Shown: piece by piece, positions 25,276 to 34,500 of the stretch
Layout of the letters: the number at the start of each line of letters is the position of its first letter
Position numbering within the stretch: position 1 is the stretch's first letter
Assembly: GCA_029820295.1 (NCBI GenBank)
Contig: JALGVA010000013.1
Coordinates: forward strand, 1,142-54,544
DNA length: 53,403 nucleotides
Direction: 5' to 3'
From: Candidatus Zipacnadia bacterium
GTDB taxonomy: Bacteria; Armatimonadota; Zipacnadia; Zipacnadales; UBA5352
Notes under the pieces: generated by a model
What the model was told of the DNA's origin: nothing
The model's database searches: none
The model's input: only the letters and a program-made list of their open reading frames with translations
Program-made: the position numbers and the translations under genes

Positions 25276-28200
25276 ATGGCGGATCGCGGTATGCTCATCG
25301 AGCTGTGCGTGGACGACCCCCGCATCACCCGGGTCGCGCCCCTCTCATACGACACGCCCATCGCCGATGACGCGCCGCTGGCCGCGCTGGTCGCGCCGGC
25401 CGATGGGCCCTTCCGCGAGGTCGCCGCGATGGCGCGCGCGGCCCTGCGCGAGCGCACCGGCGTCGAGCTGCCGCTCCTCGACGACGCCGGGCTCTTCGAG
25501 GCCGAGGCCCTCCCCACGCACCTGATCGCCATCGGCCACGCGGGCGCCAACCGGCTGCTGCGGCGCCTGCACTACCTGGGCTTCCTCAACGATGAGGACT
25601 ACCCGCGCGAGGGCCTGCAGGTCACCTCGATCCACGCCCCGCTGGGCGATGGCCGCAACGTGCTCGCGGCCCTGGGCGCCACGCCCGAGGTCGCGGCGGC
25701 GGCGGTGGACCGGCTGGTCGAGCGCGTCACCGAGGGCGACGGCGGCTGGCTGGTCGCGGGGCGGGTGCAGGAGATCGAACCCGCACCCGAGACCGCCGAC
25801 CGCGAGCGCCTGCTCGCCGAGGCGGCGAAGGTGACGCCGGACTCGCTGGGGCGGCCCGGGCACTTCCGCGAATGCCTGCGCTGGCTGCGCCGCACCGGCG
25901 ACGAGGCCTGGGCGCGCGCCTTCGTACAGACCCTCGCGCCCTACGCCGACGGCAGCATTCCCCTCTCGTGCGCCCGCATGTCGGCGGTGGATTTCTGGAC
26001 CGACGAGCTGGTGCGGCTCTGGGACGCGTGCGAGGCCTTCGAGTTCTTCAGCGATGACGAGCGCCTCACCGCCACCAACTTCGTGGTCGCCTGCGGGCAG
26101 TACTGCCACGACTCGATCACCTATCAGAAGTGGCGCATCGTCGAGGAGGAGCACCAGATCTTCAACCACCACACCTTCCCGGCGGTCGGGCTGGCGTTCA
26201 CGGTCATGTACCTGCGCCGGCGCGGCTACGAGCTGCCGGAGCTGGATGACTGGGAGGACAAGTCGCGGCGCACCTTCGCACGCGCCGCCGAGGCCGGGCG
26301 CTCCTTCGACGAGGGCGGCGCGGGCTACAGTTGGCTGGTCCCCTCGCACCTGATGCGCGCGCGCTTCGCCGTCGGCGACCTGTCCTGGGCACAGAGCCGC
26401 AAGCTGATGCACTGCGCCGACCTCGCGATCATGGTCCAGAACAACCTCTTCGAGACCGTGCCCTACGGCGACTGCGGCGGCTACCACGCGACGGGCACCG
26501 GCGCCGCGGAGGTGCTGCTGCGCGCCGCCGAGTTCCACGGCGACGCGGGCTGCCGCTGGGTCGCCGAGAAGCACGGGGCTCGGCGCGCCGAGGCCGACAT
26601 CTTCGCGCGCGACCTGCCCGCCGCGCCGCCCGAGCGCCACATCGGCCTGTTCGTGCTGCCGCTGGACCCGGTGATCCACCGCTGGGCGGGCCTGCCACGC
26701 TTCCCGGGCTATCCGCCCCCGCCGGTGGTGCCCAATGTGCCCGCGGACGAGGGCTTCGACAAGCTGACCTTCCGCGGCGGCTGGGCTCCGGAGGATGACT
26801 ACCTGCTGCTGCAGGGCTTCGGCGACGGCCAGCACGGGCACCCCGACGCCAACGCCATCAGCCAGTACCAGGCCAACGGGCGTCTCTTCCTGGTGGACAA
26901 CGACTACATCAGCCGCTGGCCCAAGAACCACAACATGGTGCAGGTGCTGCGCGACGGTCGCCACGGGAACATCCCCACCACCGCGCGCCTGGACGCCACC
27001 TTCGAGTTCGACGACGGCGCCGCGACCCAGACCTCGCTCATCGGCTACAACGGCTGCGACTGGCAGCGCACGATGGTCTGGTGGCGCAACGACTGCGTGC
27101 TGGTCATCGACGGCCTGCGCGCGCGGGAGGCGGGCGAGTACGAACTGCGCTGCTGGTGGCGCACGCTCGGCGAGGCGGAGATGACCGAGCGCGGCATGCA
27201 CGCGGAGCATGAGGGTGAGCACTTCCGCGTGATCGAGCTGACCGACTCCGAGCGGCGCATGGATATCGAGCCGGTCCCGGTCAACAACGTGGACTACCCC
27301 GAGTACCACTTCGGCGATGGCCGCCCCAAGGTCCTGTGCGAGACGCGGCGGGTGCTGCTCGATGCCGGCGACGAGGTGTGCTTCGTGAACCTGATCGTGC
27401 CCGGCGGCGATGCCGCGGCCGCCCCGCGCGACATCGCCTGGCGCGAGCCGGGCGTGGTCGAGGTGAGCGGCGACGGCCCGGCGATCACGGTCGATGCTGA
27501 GGGCGTCGCCATCGACGACGCGCCGGTGCTGGCCCTCGCCCACCCGCTCTCGTGCCTGCAGGCTCAGCCCGAGCCTGCCCCGGCGCCGCGGATGCAGGCC
27601 CGCGCGTCGGCCGGCATCGCGTGGCAGACCGACCTGCCCGCGCCCGCGACCTGCCTGTCGGCCGGGCCCGGCGGGGGGCTGGTGGGCTGTGAGAACGGGA
27701 GCTTCGGCCTGATCGACCAGGATGGCGCGCTCCAGGTGCTCGGGAAGTCCGACGAATGCATCGACGACATCCTCGCGGGGCGCATCTTCGGCGAGGAGGA
27801 GACGTCGATCCTCGTCGGCGGGCATGACTGCACCGTGCGCTGGCTGGCGGCCGACGGCGCCGAGCGCATGCGCATCGACATGCCGCGCGGCACGCATATG
27901 CCGCCGTGGGCGACCTGTCTCGACCTCGCGGACCTCGACGCCGACGGCCGCCTGTGGCCGGTCGTCGGCACCGCCGCGTGGCAGGTGGTCGCCATCACGC
28001 CCGAGGGCGGCTTCCGCTGGATCTTCGACACCGCGGCGCACACGGTGACCGACGTCGCCGCCGGTGACCTGAACAGCGACGGGCGCGATGAGATCGCGAC
28101 GGCGACCGTCTACTACTGCGTCCCTGCCATCACCGCCGACGGCGATCGGCTGTGGGAGGACGAGGACTACAACGACTTCTGGAACGCGGGGCCGACCTTC

Positions 28201-28635
28201 CCGATGGTGCGCATCGCCGACGTCGATGGCGACGGCGAGCCGGAGGTCATCACCGCCGGCAGCGACGCGCTGGTGCACTGTATCGACTGCCGCGGCTACA
28301 AGAAGTGGACCTGCAGCATCGGCGACGAGGCGGCCGGCCTCCAGGTCACCCCAGCGGGCATCGCCGCCGCCTCGCTGACCGGCGACGTGCACCTGATCGA
28401 CGGCGTCGGCGAGCCCGTCTGGCGCGCGCGCCTGGGCAGTCGGTGCTGCTCGCTGGCGGCGGTCGAGGGCGGCTTCGCGGTCGCCGTCGAGGACGGCCGC
28501 GTGCTGTGGCTCGATGCGTCGGGAGACGCCATCGCCGGCATCGCACTCGACGCCCTGTGCCGGCACCTGCTGGCCGACGGCGCGGCGGTCATCGCGGCCA
28601 CCGCCGACGGCCGGGTCCTGCGCATCGCGCCCTGA
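25276..28635 (+). CDS. Heparinase II/III-fold protein fused to an FG-GAP/PQQ-like propeller, no signal peptide
   Basis: A 1119-residue protein. Residues about 1-180 are an alpha/beta region, about 190-440 an alpha/alpha toroid, and about 490-760 a heparinase II/III-like beta-sheet domain with GQHGHPD (His520, His522, Asp524). From about residue 770 to the end there is a beta-propeller with calcium-binding-like loops DLDADGR, DLNSDGRDE and DVDGDGEPE, as in FG-GAP/VCBS repeats. Lyase activity on a uronic-acid polysaccharide is inferred. The N-terminus MADRGMLIELCVDD shows no signal peptide or transmembrane stretch, which is odd for such a protein. ATG 25276 is chosen by frame and context; ATG 25291 is possible. 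It is the first gene of the 16-kb plus-strand run. Confidence 0.83.
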   Translation: MADRGMLIELCVDDPRITRVAPLSYDTPIADDAPLAALVAPADGPFREVAAMARAALRERTGVELPLLDDAGLFEAEALPTHLIAIGHAGANRLLRRLHYLGFLNDEDYPREGLQVTSIHAPLGDGRNVLAALGATPEVAAAAVDRLVERVTEGDGGWLVAGRVQEIEPAPETADRERLLAEAAKVTPDSLGRPGHFRECLRWLRRTGDEAWARAFVQTLAPYADGSIPLSCARMSAVDFWTDELVRLWDACEAFEFFSDDERLTATNFVVACGQYCHDSITYQKWRIVEEEHQIFNHHTFPAVGLAFTVMYLRRRGYELPELDDWEDKSRRTFARAAEAGRSFDEGGAGYSWLVPSHLMRARFAVGDLSWAQSRKLMHCADLAIMVQNNLFETVPYGDCGGYHATGTGAAEVLLRAAEFHGDAGCRWVAEKHGARRAEADIFARDLPAAPPERHIGLFVLPLDPVIHRWAGLPRFPGYPPPPVVPNVPADEGFDKLTFRGGWAPEDDYLLLQGFGDGQHGHPDANAISQYQANGRLFLVDNDYISRWPKNHNMVQVLRDGRHGNIPTTARLDATFEFDDGAATQTSLIGYNGCDWQRTMVWWRNDCVLVIDGLRAREAGEYELRCWWRTLGEAEMTERGMHAEHEGEHFRVIELTDSERRMDIEPVPVNNVDYPEYHFGDGRPKVLCETRRVLLDAGDEVCFVNLIVPGGDAAAAPRDIAWREPGVVEVSGDGPAITVDAEGVAIDDAPVLALAHPLSCLQAQPEPAPAPRMQARASAGIAWQTDLPAPATCLSAGPGGGLVGCENGSFGLIDQDGALQVLGKSDECIDDILAGRIFGEEETSILVGGHDCTVRWLAADGAERMRIDMPRGTHMPPWATCLDLADLDADGRLWPVVGTAAWQVVAITPEGGFRWIFDTAAHTVTDVAAGDLNSDGRDEIATATVYYCVPAITADGDRLWEDEDYNDFWNAGPTFPMVRIADVDGDGEPEVITAGSDALVHCIDCRGYKKWTCSIGDEAAGLQVTPAGIAAASLTGDVHLIDGVGEPVWRARLGSRCCSLAAVEGGFAVAVEDGRVLWLDASGDAIAGIALDALCRHLLADGAAVIAATADGRVLRIAP

Positions 28636-28649
28636 TCGGAGCGATCAGG
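28631..28649 (+). terminator. Hairpin over the stop codon of the heparinase-propeller gene
   Basis: CCTGATC (28631-28637), loop GGAGC and GATCAGG (28643-28649) form a perfect 7-bp stem that includes the TGA stop. No T-run follows, so it is not a standard intrinsic terminator. It could protect the 3' end of a processed transcript, reduce read-through into the dehydrogenase gene, or be a protein site. Confidence 0.35.
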
Positions 28650-28698
28650 CCGAGGTCCGGAGGCCGGTGGCGCGGAAACGTCGCGATGGTGATCGCTC

Positions 28699-29835
28699 AT
28701 GTCTGAGATCGCGGTGCGCAGCGCAAGACAGATCTTCTTCGGCTCGGGCGTGCGGGAGCAGTTGGGCAAGCATGCGGCCCTGCTGGGCTCGCATGCGCTC
28801 ATCGTGTCCGGGCGCAGCGCCCTGCAGGCCTCAGGCGCGCTCCACGAGCTGGCCGCTTCCCTGTCGGGCACGGGCGTCGAGGTGAGCGTCTTCGCGCAGG
28901 TCGAGGCCGAGCCGTCACTCGCCACCGTCGATGCCGGACGGGCGGCCCTGCGCGACGCCGGCTGCGACCTCGTGGTGGCCGCCGGCGGGGGCAGCGCGCT
29001 CGACGTCGGCAAGGCCATCGCCGCGCTGGCGCCCCATCCCGAGCCGGTCGCGCATTTCTTCGCGGGCGCCGAGATCACCGGCCGCGGCGCGCCATGCATC
29101 GCCCTGCCCACCACCTCCGGCACCGGCGCCGAGGTCACGCCCAACTCCGTGCTCACCGACACCGCCACGCAGACCAAGGCCAGCATCCGCGGCCACGCGC
29201 TGCTGCCCGAGGTCGCGCTGGTGGACCCGGAGCTGACCGTGAGCTGCCCGCCTGACCAGACCGCGTACTCAGGCCTGGATGCGCTCACCCAGGCCATCGA
29301 GGCGCGCATCTCCACCGGAGCCAACCCGTTCAGCAACCCGCTGGCCGAGGAGGCCGTGCGGCGCATCGCGGGCAGCCTGCGGCGCGCGGTCGAGGATGGC
29401 TCGGACCTGCCCGCGCGCGAGGACATGGCGCTGGGCAGCCTGCTGGCGGGCCTGGCGCTGGCAAGCGCACGGCTGGGGCTGGTCCACGGCCTCGCGCATC
29501 CGCTGGGCGCCCTCTACCACCTGCCTCACGGCCGCGTCTGCGGGGCGCTGCTGCCGCACGTGATCGAGTTCAACCTGGCGATGCCCGCGGCGGATGACTT
29601 CGCACGGCTGGCGCGCATGATCGGCGCCGGGGAGTCGGCCGCCGACCTGGTGGCGTGGGTGCGCGGGCTGGTGCGCGACCTCGGCGCCGAGCTGGACTTC
29701 GCCGCCGTGGGCCTGACCCCCGATGACTTCGATCGGATCATCCCGCCCACGCTGGCCTCGGGCTCGACGAAGTGCAACCCGCGGCCCGCGGATGAGGCGA
29801 ACGTGCGCGAGCTGCTGATGCGCCTGATCTCATGA
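28699..29835 (+). CDS. Iron-containing alcohol dehydrogenase-family protein
   Basis: A 378-residue protein of group III (iron-type) dehydrogenases. The NAD(P) loop AAGGGSALDVGKA (residues 94-106), PTTSGTGAEVT and the metal region are clear. In the usual numbering the metal ligands are Asp194, His198, His263 and His277; here Asp194 (SGLDALTQAIEA), His263 (GLVHGLAHPLG) and His277 (HLPHGR) are kept but position 198 is Gln. It probably interconverts an alcohol or polyol and an aldehyde or ketone in the cytoplasm. ATG 28699 has no strong ribosome site. It stands 63 bases after the heparinase-propeller gene and 30 before the cupin gene. Confidence 0.87.
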   Translation: MSEIAVRSARQIFFGSGVREQLGKHAALLGSHALIVSGRSALQASGALHELAASLSGTGVEVSVFAQVEAEPSLATVDAGRAALRDAGCDLVVAAGGGSALDVGKAIAALAPHPEPVAHFFAGAEITGRGAPCIALPTTSGTGAEVTPNSVLTDTATQTKASIRGHALLPEVALVDPELTVSCPPDQTAYSGLDALTQAIEARISTGANPFSNPLAEEAVRRIAGSLRRAVEDGSDLPAREDMALGSLLAGLALASARLGLVHGLAHPLGALYHLPHGRVCGALLPHVIEFNLAMPAADDFARLARMIGAGESAADLVAWVRGLVRDLGAELDFAAVGLTPDDFDRIIPPTLASGSTKCNPRPADEANVRELLMRLIS

Positions 29836-29865
29836 CCGCCCGAGCGGCGGCGAGGAGCGATCGTG

Positions 29866-30204
29866 ATGGAGCGCGTCAACGAGGCCGACTTCGAGTTCCG
29901 CCACGGCGACCACGGCCCCAAGTACCTGCTGCGCGGGCCGCGCATCGAGTGGGGCATCATCGTTTTCAAGCCCGGCCAGGAGCTGGGCCCGCACTACCAC
30001 CGCGAGGTCGAGGAGACCTTCTACTTCCTCGAGGGCTCGCCGCTGATGGTGGTCGATGGCGAGGAGCACCGCGTCTGCCCGGGTGACGCCTTCCGCCTCG
30101 AGCCACCCGAATCTCACAACATCATCAACGACACCGATCGGGACACGCGCCTGATCTTCATCAAGACCCCCTACCTCCCCGACGACAAGGTCGAGATGGC
30201 GTGA
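29866..30204 (+). CDS. Small cupin-domain protein
   Basis: A 112-residue single cupin. The metal motif is complete: GPHYHREVEETFYFLEG gives His43, His45 and a Glu at 49/50, and ESHNI gives His84. Such proteins are sugar isomerases, small-molecule oxygenases or ligand-binding proteins. The ATG at 29866 has GAGGAG eight bases upstream, better than the GTG at 29863. Placed between a Fe-alcohol dehydrogenase and a ceramidase-like hydrolase in the same direction, with gaps near 30 bases, it is likely part of the same operon. A role in handling a keto-sugar or uronate is possible but not shown by sequence. Confidence 0.87.
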   Translation: MERVNEADFEFRHGDHGPKYLLRGPRIEWGIIVFKPGQELGPHYHREVEETFYFLEGSPLMVVDGEEHRVCPGDAFRLEPPESHNIINDTDRDTRLIFIKTPYLPDDKVEMA

Positions 30205-30232
30205 GGGCGGGCATGCGCTGGAGGGCACGGCG

Positions 30233-31522
30233 ATGAGAGCCGGCTTCGCCCGGCGTGACGTCACGCCCGATGTGCCGGTTGCGACCCTCTACGACTGCCC
30301 TCAGACCGGCGGGCTGACGGAACGCATCGCCGACCCGCTGTTCGTGCGCTGCGCGGTCTTCGAGGCGCGGGGCCGGCGGGCCGCGCTCGTCGCCTGGGAC
30401 CAGCTCGCCATCGGCGCCGCGCTGGCCGAGGAGGCGAAGACCGGCCTCGCCGACCTGGGCGTATCCACGGCGGACGTGCTGCTCTCGTGCACACACAGTC
30501 ACACCACGCCGCTGACCATCGGCTTCCGCGGGCGCTACCCGGCAGACGAGGCCTACGCCCGCCGCCTGTGCGCGGCCACGCGCGCCGCGGTCGAGGAGGC
30601 GCTGGCGGACGCGCGCGAGTGCGCGCTGGGCGTGGGCGTCGGGCGCTTCCACGCCACCATCAATCGCCGGGAGATGGGCCGGCTGGCGAACGTCAATGAC
30701 ATCGCGGCCGACGGCGGCACGGTCGATCCCGAGCTGACGGTGCTGCGCATCTGTGCCGGTGAGCGGACCGGCCTGCTCGTGAACCTCGCGTGCCACCCGC
30801 TAACCATGAGCGCGGGCGACACCATCTCCGCCGACTTCCCCGGCGCGATGGCGGCGGCGATCGAGGCGGCCGACCCGCGCGCCTTCGCGTTCTTCCTGCA
30901 GGGCGCGGGCGGCAATGTCAACCCGAAGATCCACGGCGGCCCCGCCGAGCGCGACCGCTTCGGCGCGATGGTCGCTGAGGAGGCCCTGAGAGTCGCTGAC
31001 GCCATCGACTGCCGGCCGGCCGACGAGCTGGCGGCGGCGCTGCGCGTGGTCGATCTGCCGTGGGCGGCACAGGCGCCGCTGGCGGAGGCGCAGCGCATCC
31101 TCGACCGCACCCGCGCGGGTGAGGCCGTCGCCGACCGCGACGCGGCATGGGCGCGGGAGCTGCTGGCGGCGGGCGAGGCCGGGGCGATCCCGGACGCGCT
31201 GGCGGCGCCGGTACAGGCGCTGCGCATCGGGCCGCTGTTGATCGTCGCCATCCCCGGCGAGCCCTTCGTGCAGATCGGCCTGGCGATCAAGCGCGCGGTG
31301 CGCGACAGGCTGGAGGACGCGCAACGCCCGGTGATGGTCGCCGGTTACGCGAACGCCACCGACTGCGGCTACGTACCCGCGCCGGAGGAGAGCCGCTTCG
31401 GCGAGTACGAGACCGCGGTCGCGCCGCGCTACTACCCGTGCCTGTTGGGCCCGAGCGCCGAGGCGCGCGACATCCTCGCGAGCACCGCCGCGGAGCTGGT
31501 TGCCGAGGTCATGACGCAATGA
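30233..31522 (+). CDS. Neutral/alkaline ceramidase-like hydrolase
   Basis: A 429-residue protein matching the N-terminal domain of neutral/alkaline non-lysosomal ceramidases. The start GFARRDVTPD, the zinc-site motif CTHSHTTP (near residue 85), NLACHPLTM with the second His, SADFPGAMAAAIE, and FLQGAGGNVNP (the nucleophile region in the family) are all present. It lacks the C-terminal immunoglobulin-like domain and the signal peptide of true ceramidases (about 650-700 residues). Proteins of this short type are common in polysaccharide-degrading bacteria and are likely to be metal-dependent amidases or esterases on carbohydrate-related substrates. ATG 30233 follows GGAGGG by seven bases. Confidence 0.82.
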   Translation: MRAGFARRDVTPDVPVATLYDCPQTGGLTERIADPLFVRCAVFEARGRRAALVAWDQLAIGAALAEEAKTGLADLGVSTADVLLSCTHSHTTPLTIGFRGRYPADEAYARRLCAATRAAVEEALADARECALGVGVGRFHATINRREMGRLANVNDIAADGGTVDPELTVLRICAGERTGLLVNLACHPLTMSAGDTISADFPGAMAAAIEAADPRAFAFFLQGAGGNVNPKIHGGPAERDRFGAMVAEEALRVADAIDCRPADELAAALRVVDLPWAAQAPLAEAQRILDRTRAGEAVADRDAAWARELLAAGEAGAIPDALAAPVQALRIGPLLIVAIPGEPFVQIGLAIKRAVRDRLEDAQRPVMVAGYANATDCGYVPAPEESRFGEYETAVAPRYYPCLLGPSAEARDILASTAAELVAEVMTQ

Positions 31523-31570
31523 CGCGCGGGCTAACCGATGATCCGACGCACCCCGGGAGCTGACCGGTCG

Positions 31571-34500
31571 ATGCACTACCTGCTGATGGCCCTGCTGGCC
31601 GCGATGGCGCTGGCGATGACCGGCGTCGCGCGCGCCGAGACCGTGCAGTTCGACACGCAGACCCTCGAGGTCGAACCGCTGGTGGCGGACGATTTCGCCG
31701 CCGGCCTCGATGCCTGGGAGACCGACGCCGCGGTCGCCGTGGAGAAGGGCCGGATGGTCCTCGGCCCCGAGGGCGGCGCGCTCCTGCGCGAGCCCGTCGA
31801 TGGCCCGCAGCTCATCACCTTCATCGCGCGCGTAGCTGCGCGCGGCGAGGCATCGGCCGTCTTCTACGGCTCACCCGACGGCTTCCACGTGGCGTCCTAC
31901 GCGGTCGTGTTCGCGCCGGAGGAGCTGCGCCTGGCCGAGAACCCGGGCGACAGGATGGTCGACCACAACGCGAACCTGGGCACCGCCGCGGCCGGCGAGT
32001 ACCGGGTCGCCATCGTGAAGATCGGCCTGCGCATCCGCGTCTTCGTGAACGATCGGCTGGCGCTGGACTGGTGGGATCACTCCGCGCCCGGCGCCGGCGA
32101 GGAGCCCCTGCCGGGCGGGCGCATCGCCTTCAGCGCGGACGGGACGCGGATGCAGGTCGCCGACTTCGCGGTGCGGCGAATCACGTCGAACCGCGTCGAG
32201 ATGATCGACCGGCTCAAGGACCTGTCGCTGGAGAGCGACCTGCGCGCGTCCACGATCGCCATCGGCGACTCGCAGGCGCAACGTGAGCCGGCAGAGCGCA
32301 TCGCCGACGCCATCCGCGAGCGCACCGGCGCGACCGTCGAGGTCATCGCCGACCCCGACCCGGACGAGCTGCTGCCCGGCGACCGCCCGCTGATCGTGCT
32401 CGGCTGCTTCGCCGACAACCCGGTCATCGAGCGCCTGTACAACCAGTGGTACACCATCGTCGATCGGCGCTTCCCGGGGCCCGGCGGCTACTACCTGCAG
32501 ACCATCCACGATCCCTACGGCGCCGGCGACAACATCGTGGTGGTGGGCGCGAGCGATGATGCGGGCCTCGCGCGCGCGGCCGACGAGTTCATCGCGCGCA
32601 TCCCCGCCGATGGCGTGATCGGCCGGCTCTACCAGGTCGCTGCGAGCGACGAGTACATGGCGCTCACCGGCTGGGATTACGGTGAGCGCCTCATCATCCC
32701 CGCGGGCTGGCCGCAGCACTTCGCGCTAGGCAATTACGGCTCGCGCGACGACCCGCGCCACTCGGGCATCGTCTATCTGCTCACCGGCGATGACGCCTGG
32801 GCCGAGCGCTACCGCGAGCAGATGCTGCGCTGGATCCAGCAGGGCCTGCAGGGCCACCTCTACGTCCCCGGCTGGATGGAGATCTGGGACCTCATGGAGG
32901 AGCACCCGGTCTTCTCGGACGAGGAGCGCCTTGCCATCACCAACTGGTTCCTCACCCAGGTGCGCTCGCAGGAGTGCATCGGCGCGCTGCACATCCAGCG
33001 CTGGCCGTGGGGCATGCCGCACCAGAACCATGGCACGCGCCCGGGCATCGGCACCTTCTTCATGGCGCGCTACTTCCGCCAGGGCTACGGCCTGACCGAG
33101 ATGGACGTCTACCTGAGCCGTATCGCCGACTACTTCGGCATGCAGGATGACTGGTCCAAGCCCATGTGTGACTCGTGCATGCACCAGTGGGAGGCCACGC
33201 TCGAGGACAAGGCCATCTACGCGCTGGCCTCGGGCAATGACCGCTTCTTCAGCACCGGCGCCGCGCGCCTCGCCGCCGAGCGCGCCCTGCGCACCACCAG
33301 CAACACGGGCATGCTGCCCACTTTCGGCGACGGCCAGTACGGCTCAGGCGCATACACCCTGCTGGCCAAGGCGGCGTACTACTACGGCGACGGCCGCTTC
33401 CTGTGGCCTAACATGCAGCGCCCCGACGAACCCATGGCCGGCACCGACGAGGTGCTGCGCACGTACCTCGGCGACGTGCTGCCGGTGCGGCCCGACGACA
33501 TCGTAGGCGTCTCGGTCATCCCGTATGACACCGGCTTCTGGCATGGCTGGCGCAACCTGCCCGAGGTTCGGTTCTTCAACCCGCCCACCATCGCGTACGA
33601 GCAGGCCTTCGACAAGATCGCGATGCGCACCGGTCTCGACCTCGACGACGAGTTCCTGCTCCTCGACGGCATGGTGGGCGCCAGTCACGACTACGATGAC
33701 ACCAACACCATCCACCTGTACTCGCGGCATGGCCGCGAGTACCTGGTGACCTACGACGGTTTGCCGTCAAGCACCATCGCCTGGCACAACGGCGTCAACA
33801 TCATCCGCGATGGGCTGTCCACCCACATCCCCTACTTCGCCGAGCGCCTGCACGCGGCGGACCTCGGCCCGGTCATGCTCAGCCAGACGCGCGTCAACGA
33901 CTTCGCCGACGCCGACTGGACGCGCACGGTCATGCTGGCGCCGGACCGGTGCTTCGTGGTCATCGACGCCATGACCGCGCGCGAGCCCGGGACCTTCGCC
34001 TTCACCGGCCACTGGAAGACGCTGGGCGAGCCGGAGATGGATGGCGACACACTCACCATCGCCCAGTGGCCGCTGGCCGAGGGGCGCAGCGCCGACAACG
34101 AGACCTACTTCCACCTGCAGACGCCTGCGCAGCGCGTCACGCACAAGCAGCTTCCCTACAAGTACGGACTGAACGCGCGCTACTACCCGTACGCCCGGCC
34201 GCTGCCCAACATGGTCGCGCAGTCGATGAACTCCGAGCTGGCCGCGGGCGAAACCGCATTCCTGTGCACGCTCGGCCATGAGACCGGGAACGTCGTGCAG
34301 CCGCAGTACGTCATGCACCGCGTCGGGCCGGGCGTGGTCCGGGTCGAGGGCCCACAGTTCGCTGCTTACGCGGGTGCGCCAGTTGGGCCGGTCGAGATCG
34401 GCGCGCTGTCCATCGACGCCGACGCGTTCTACCTCACCGCGGACGCACTTACAGTCGCCGGCGGCCGGCGCGCGCAGATCGGCGGGACGGTCGTGTTGTC

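Noticed and set aside
30233-31522. Annotation as a true ceramidase
   Set aside because: The zinc and nucleophile motifs of the N-terminal domain fit, but the protein lacks the signal peptide and C-terminal domain, and the surrounding genes concern carbohydrates. I call it ceramidase-like.
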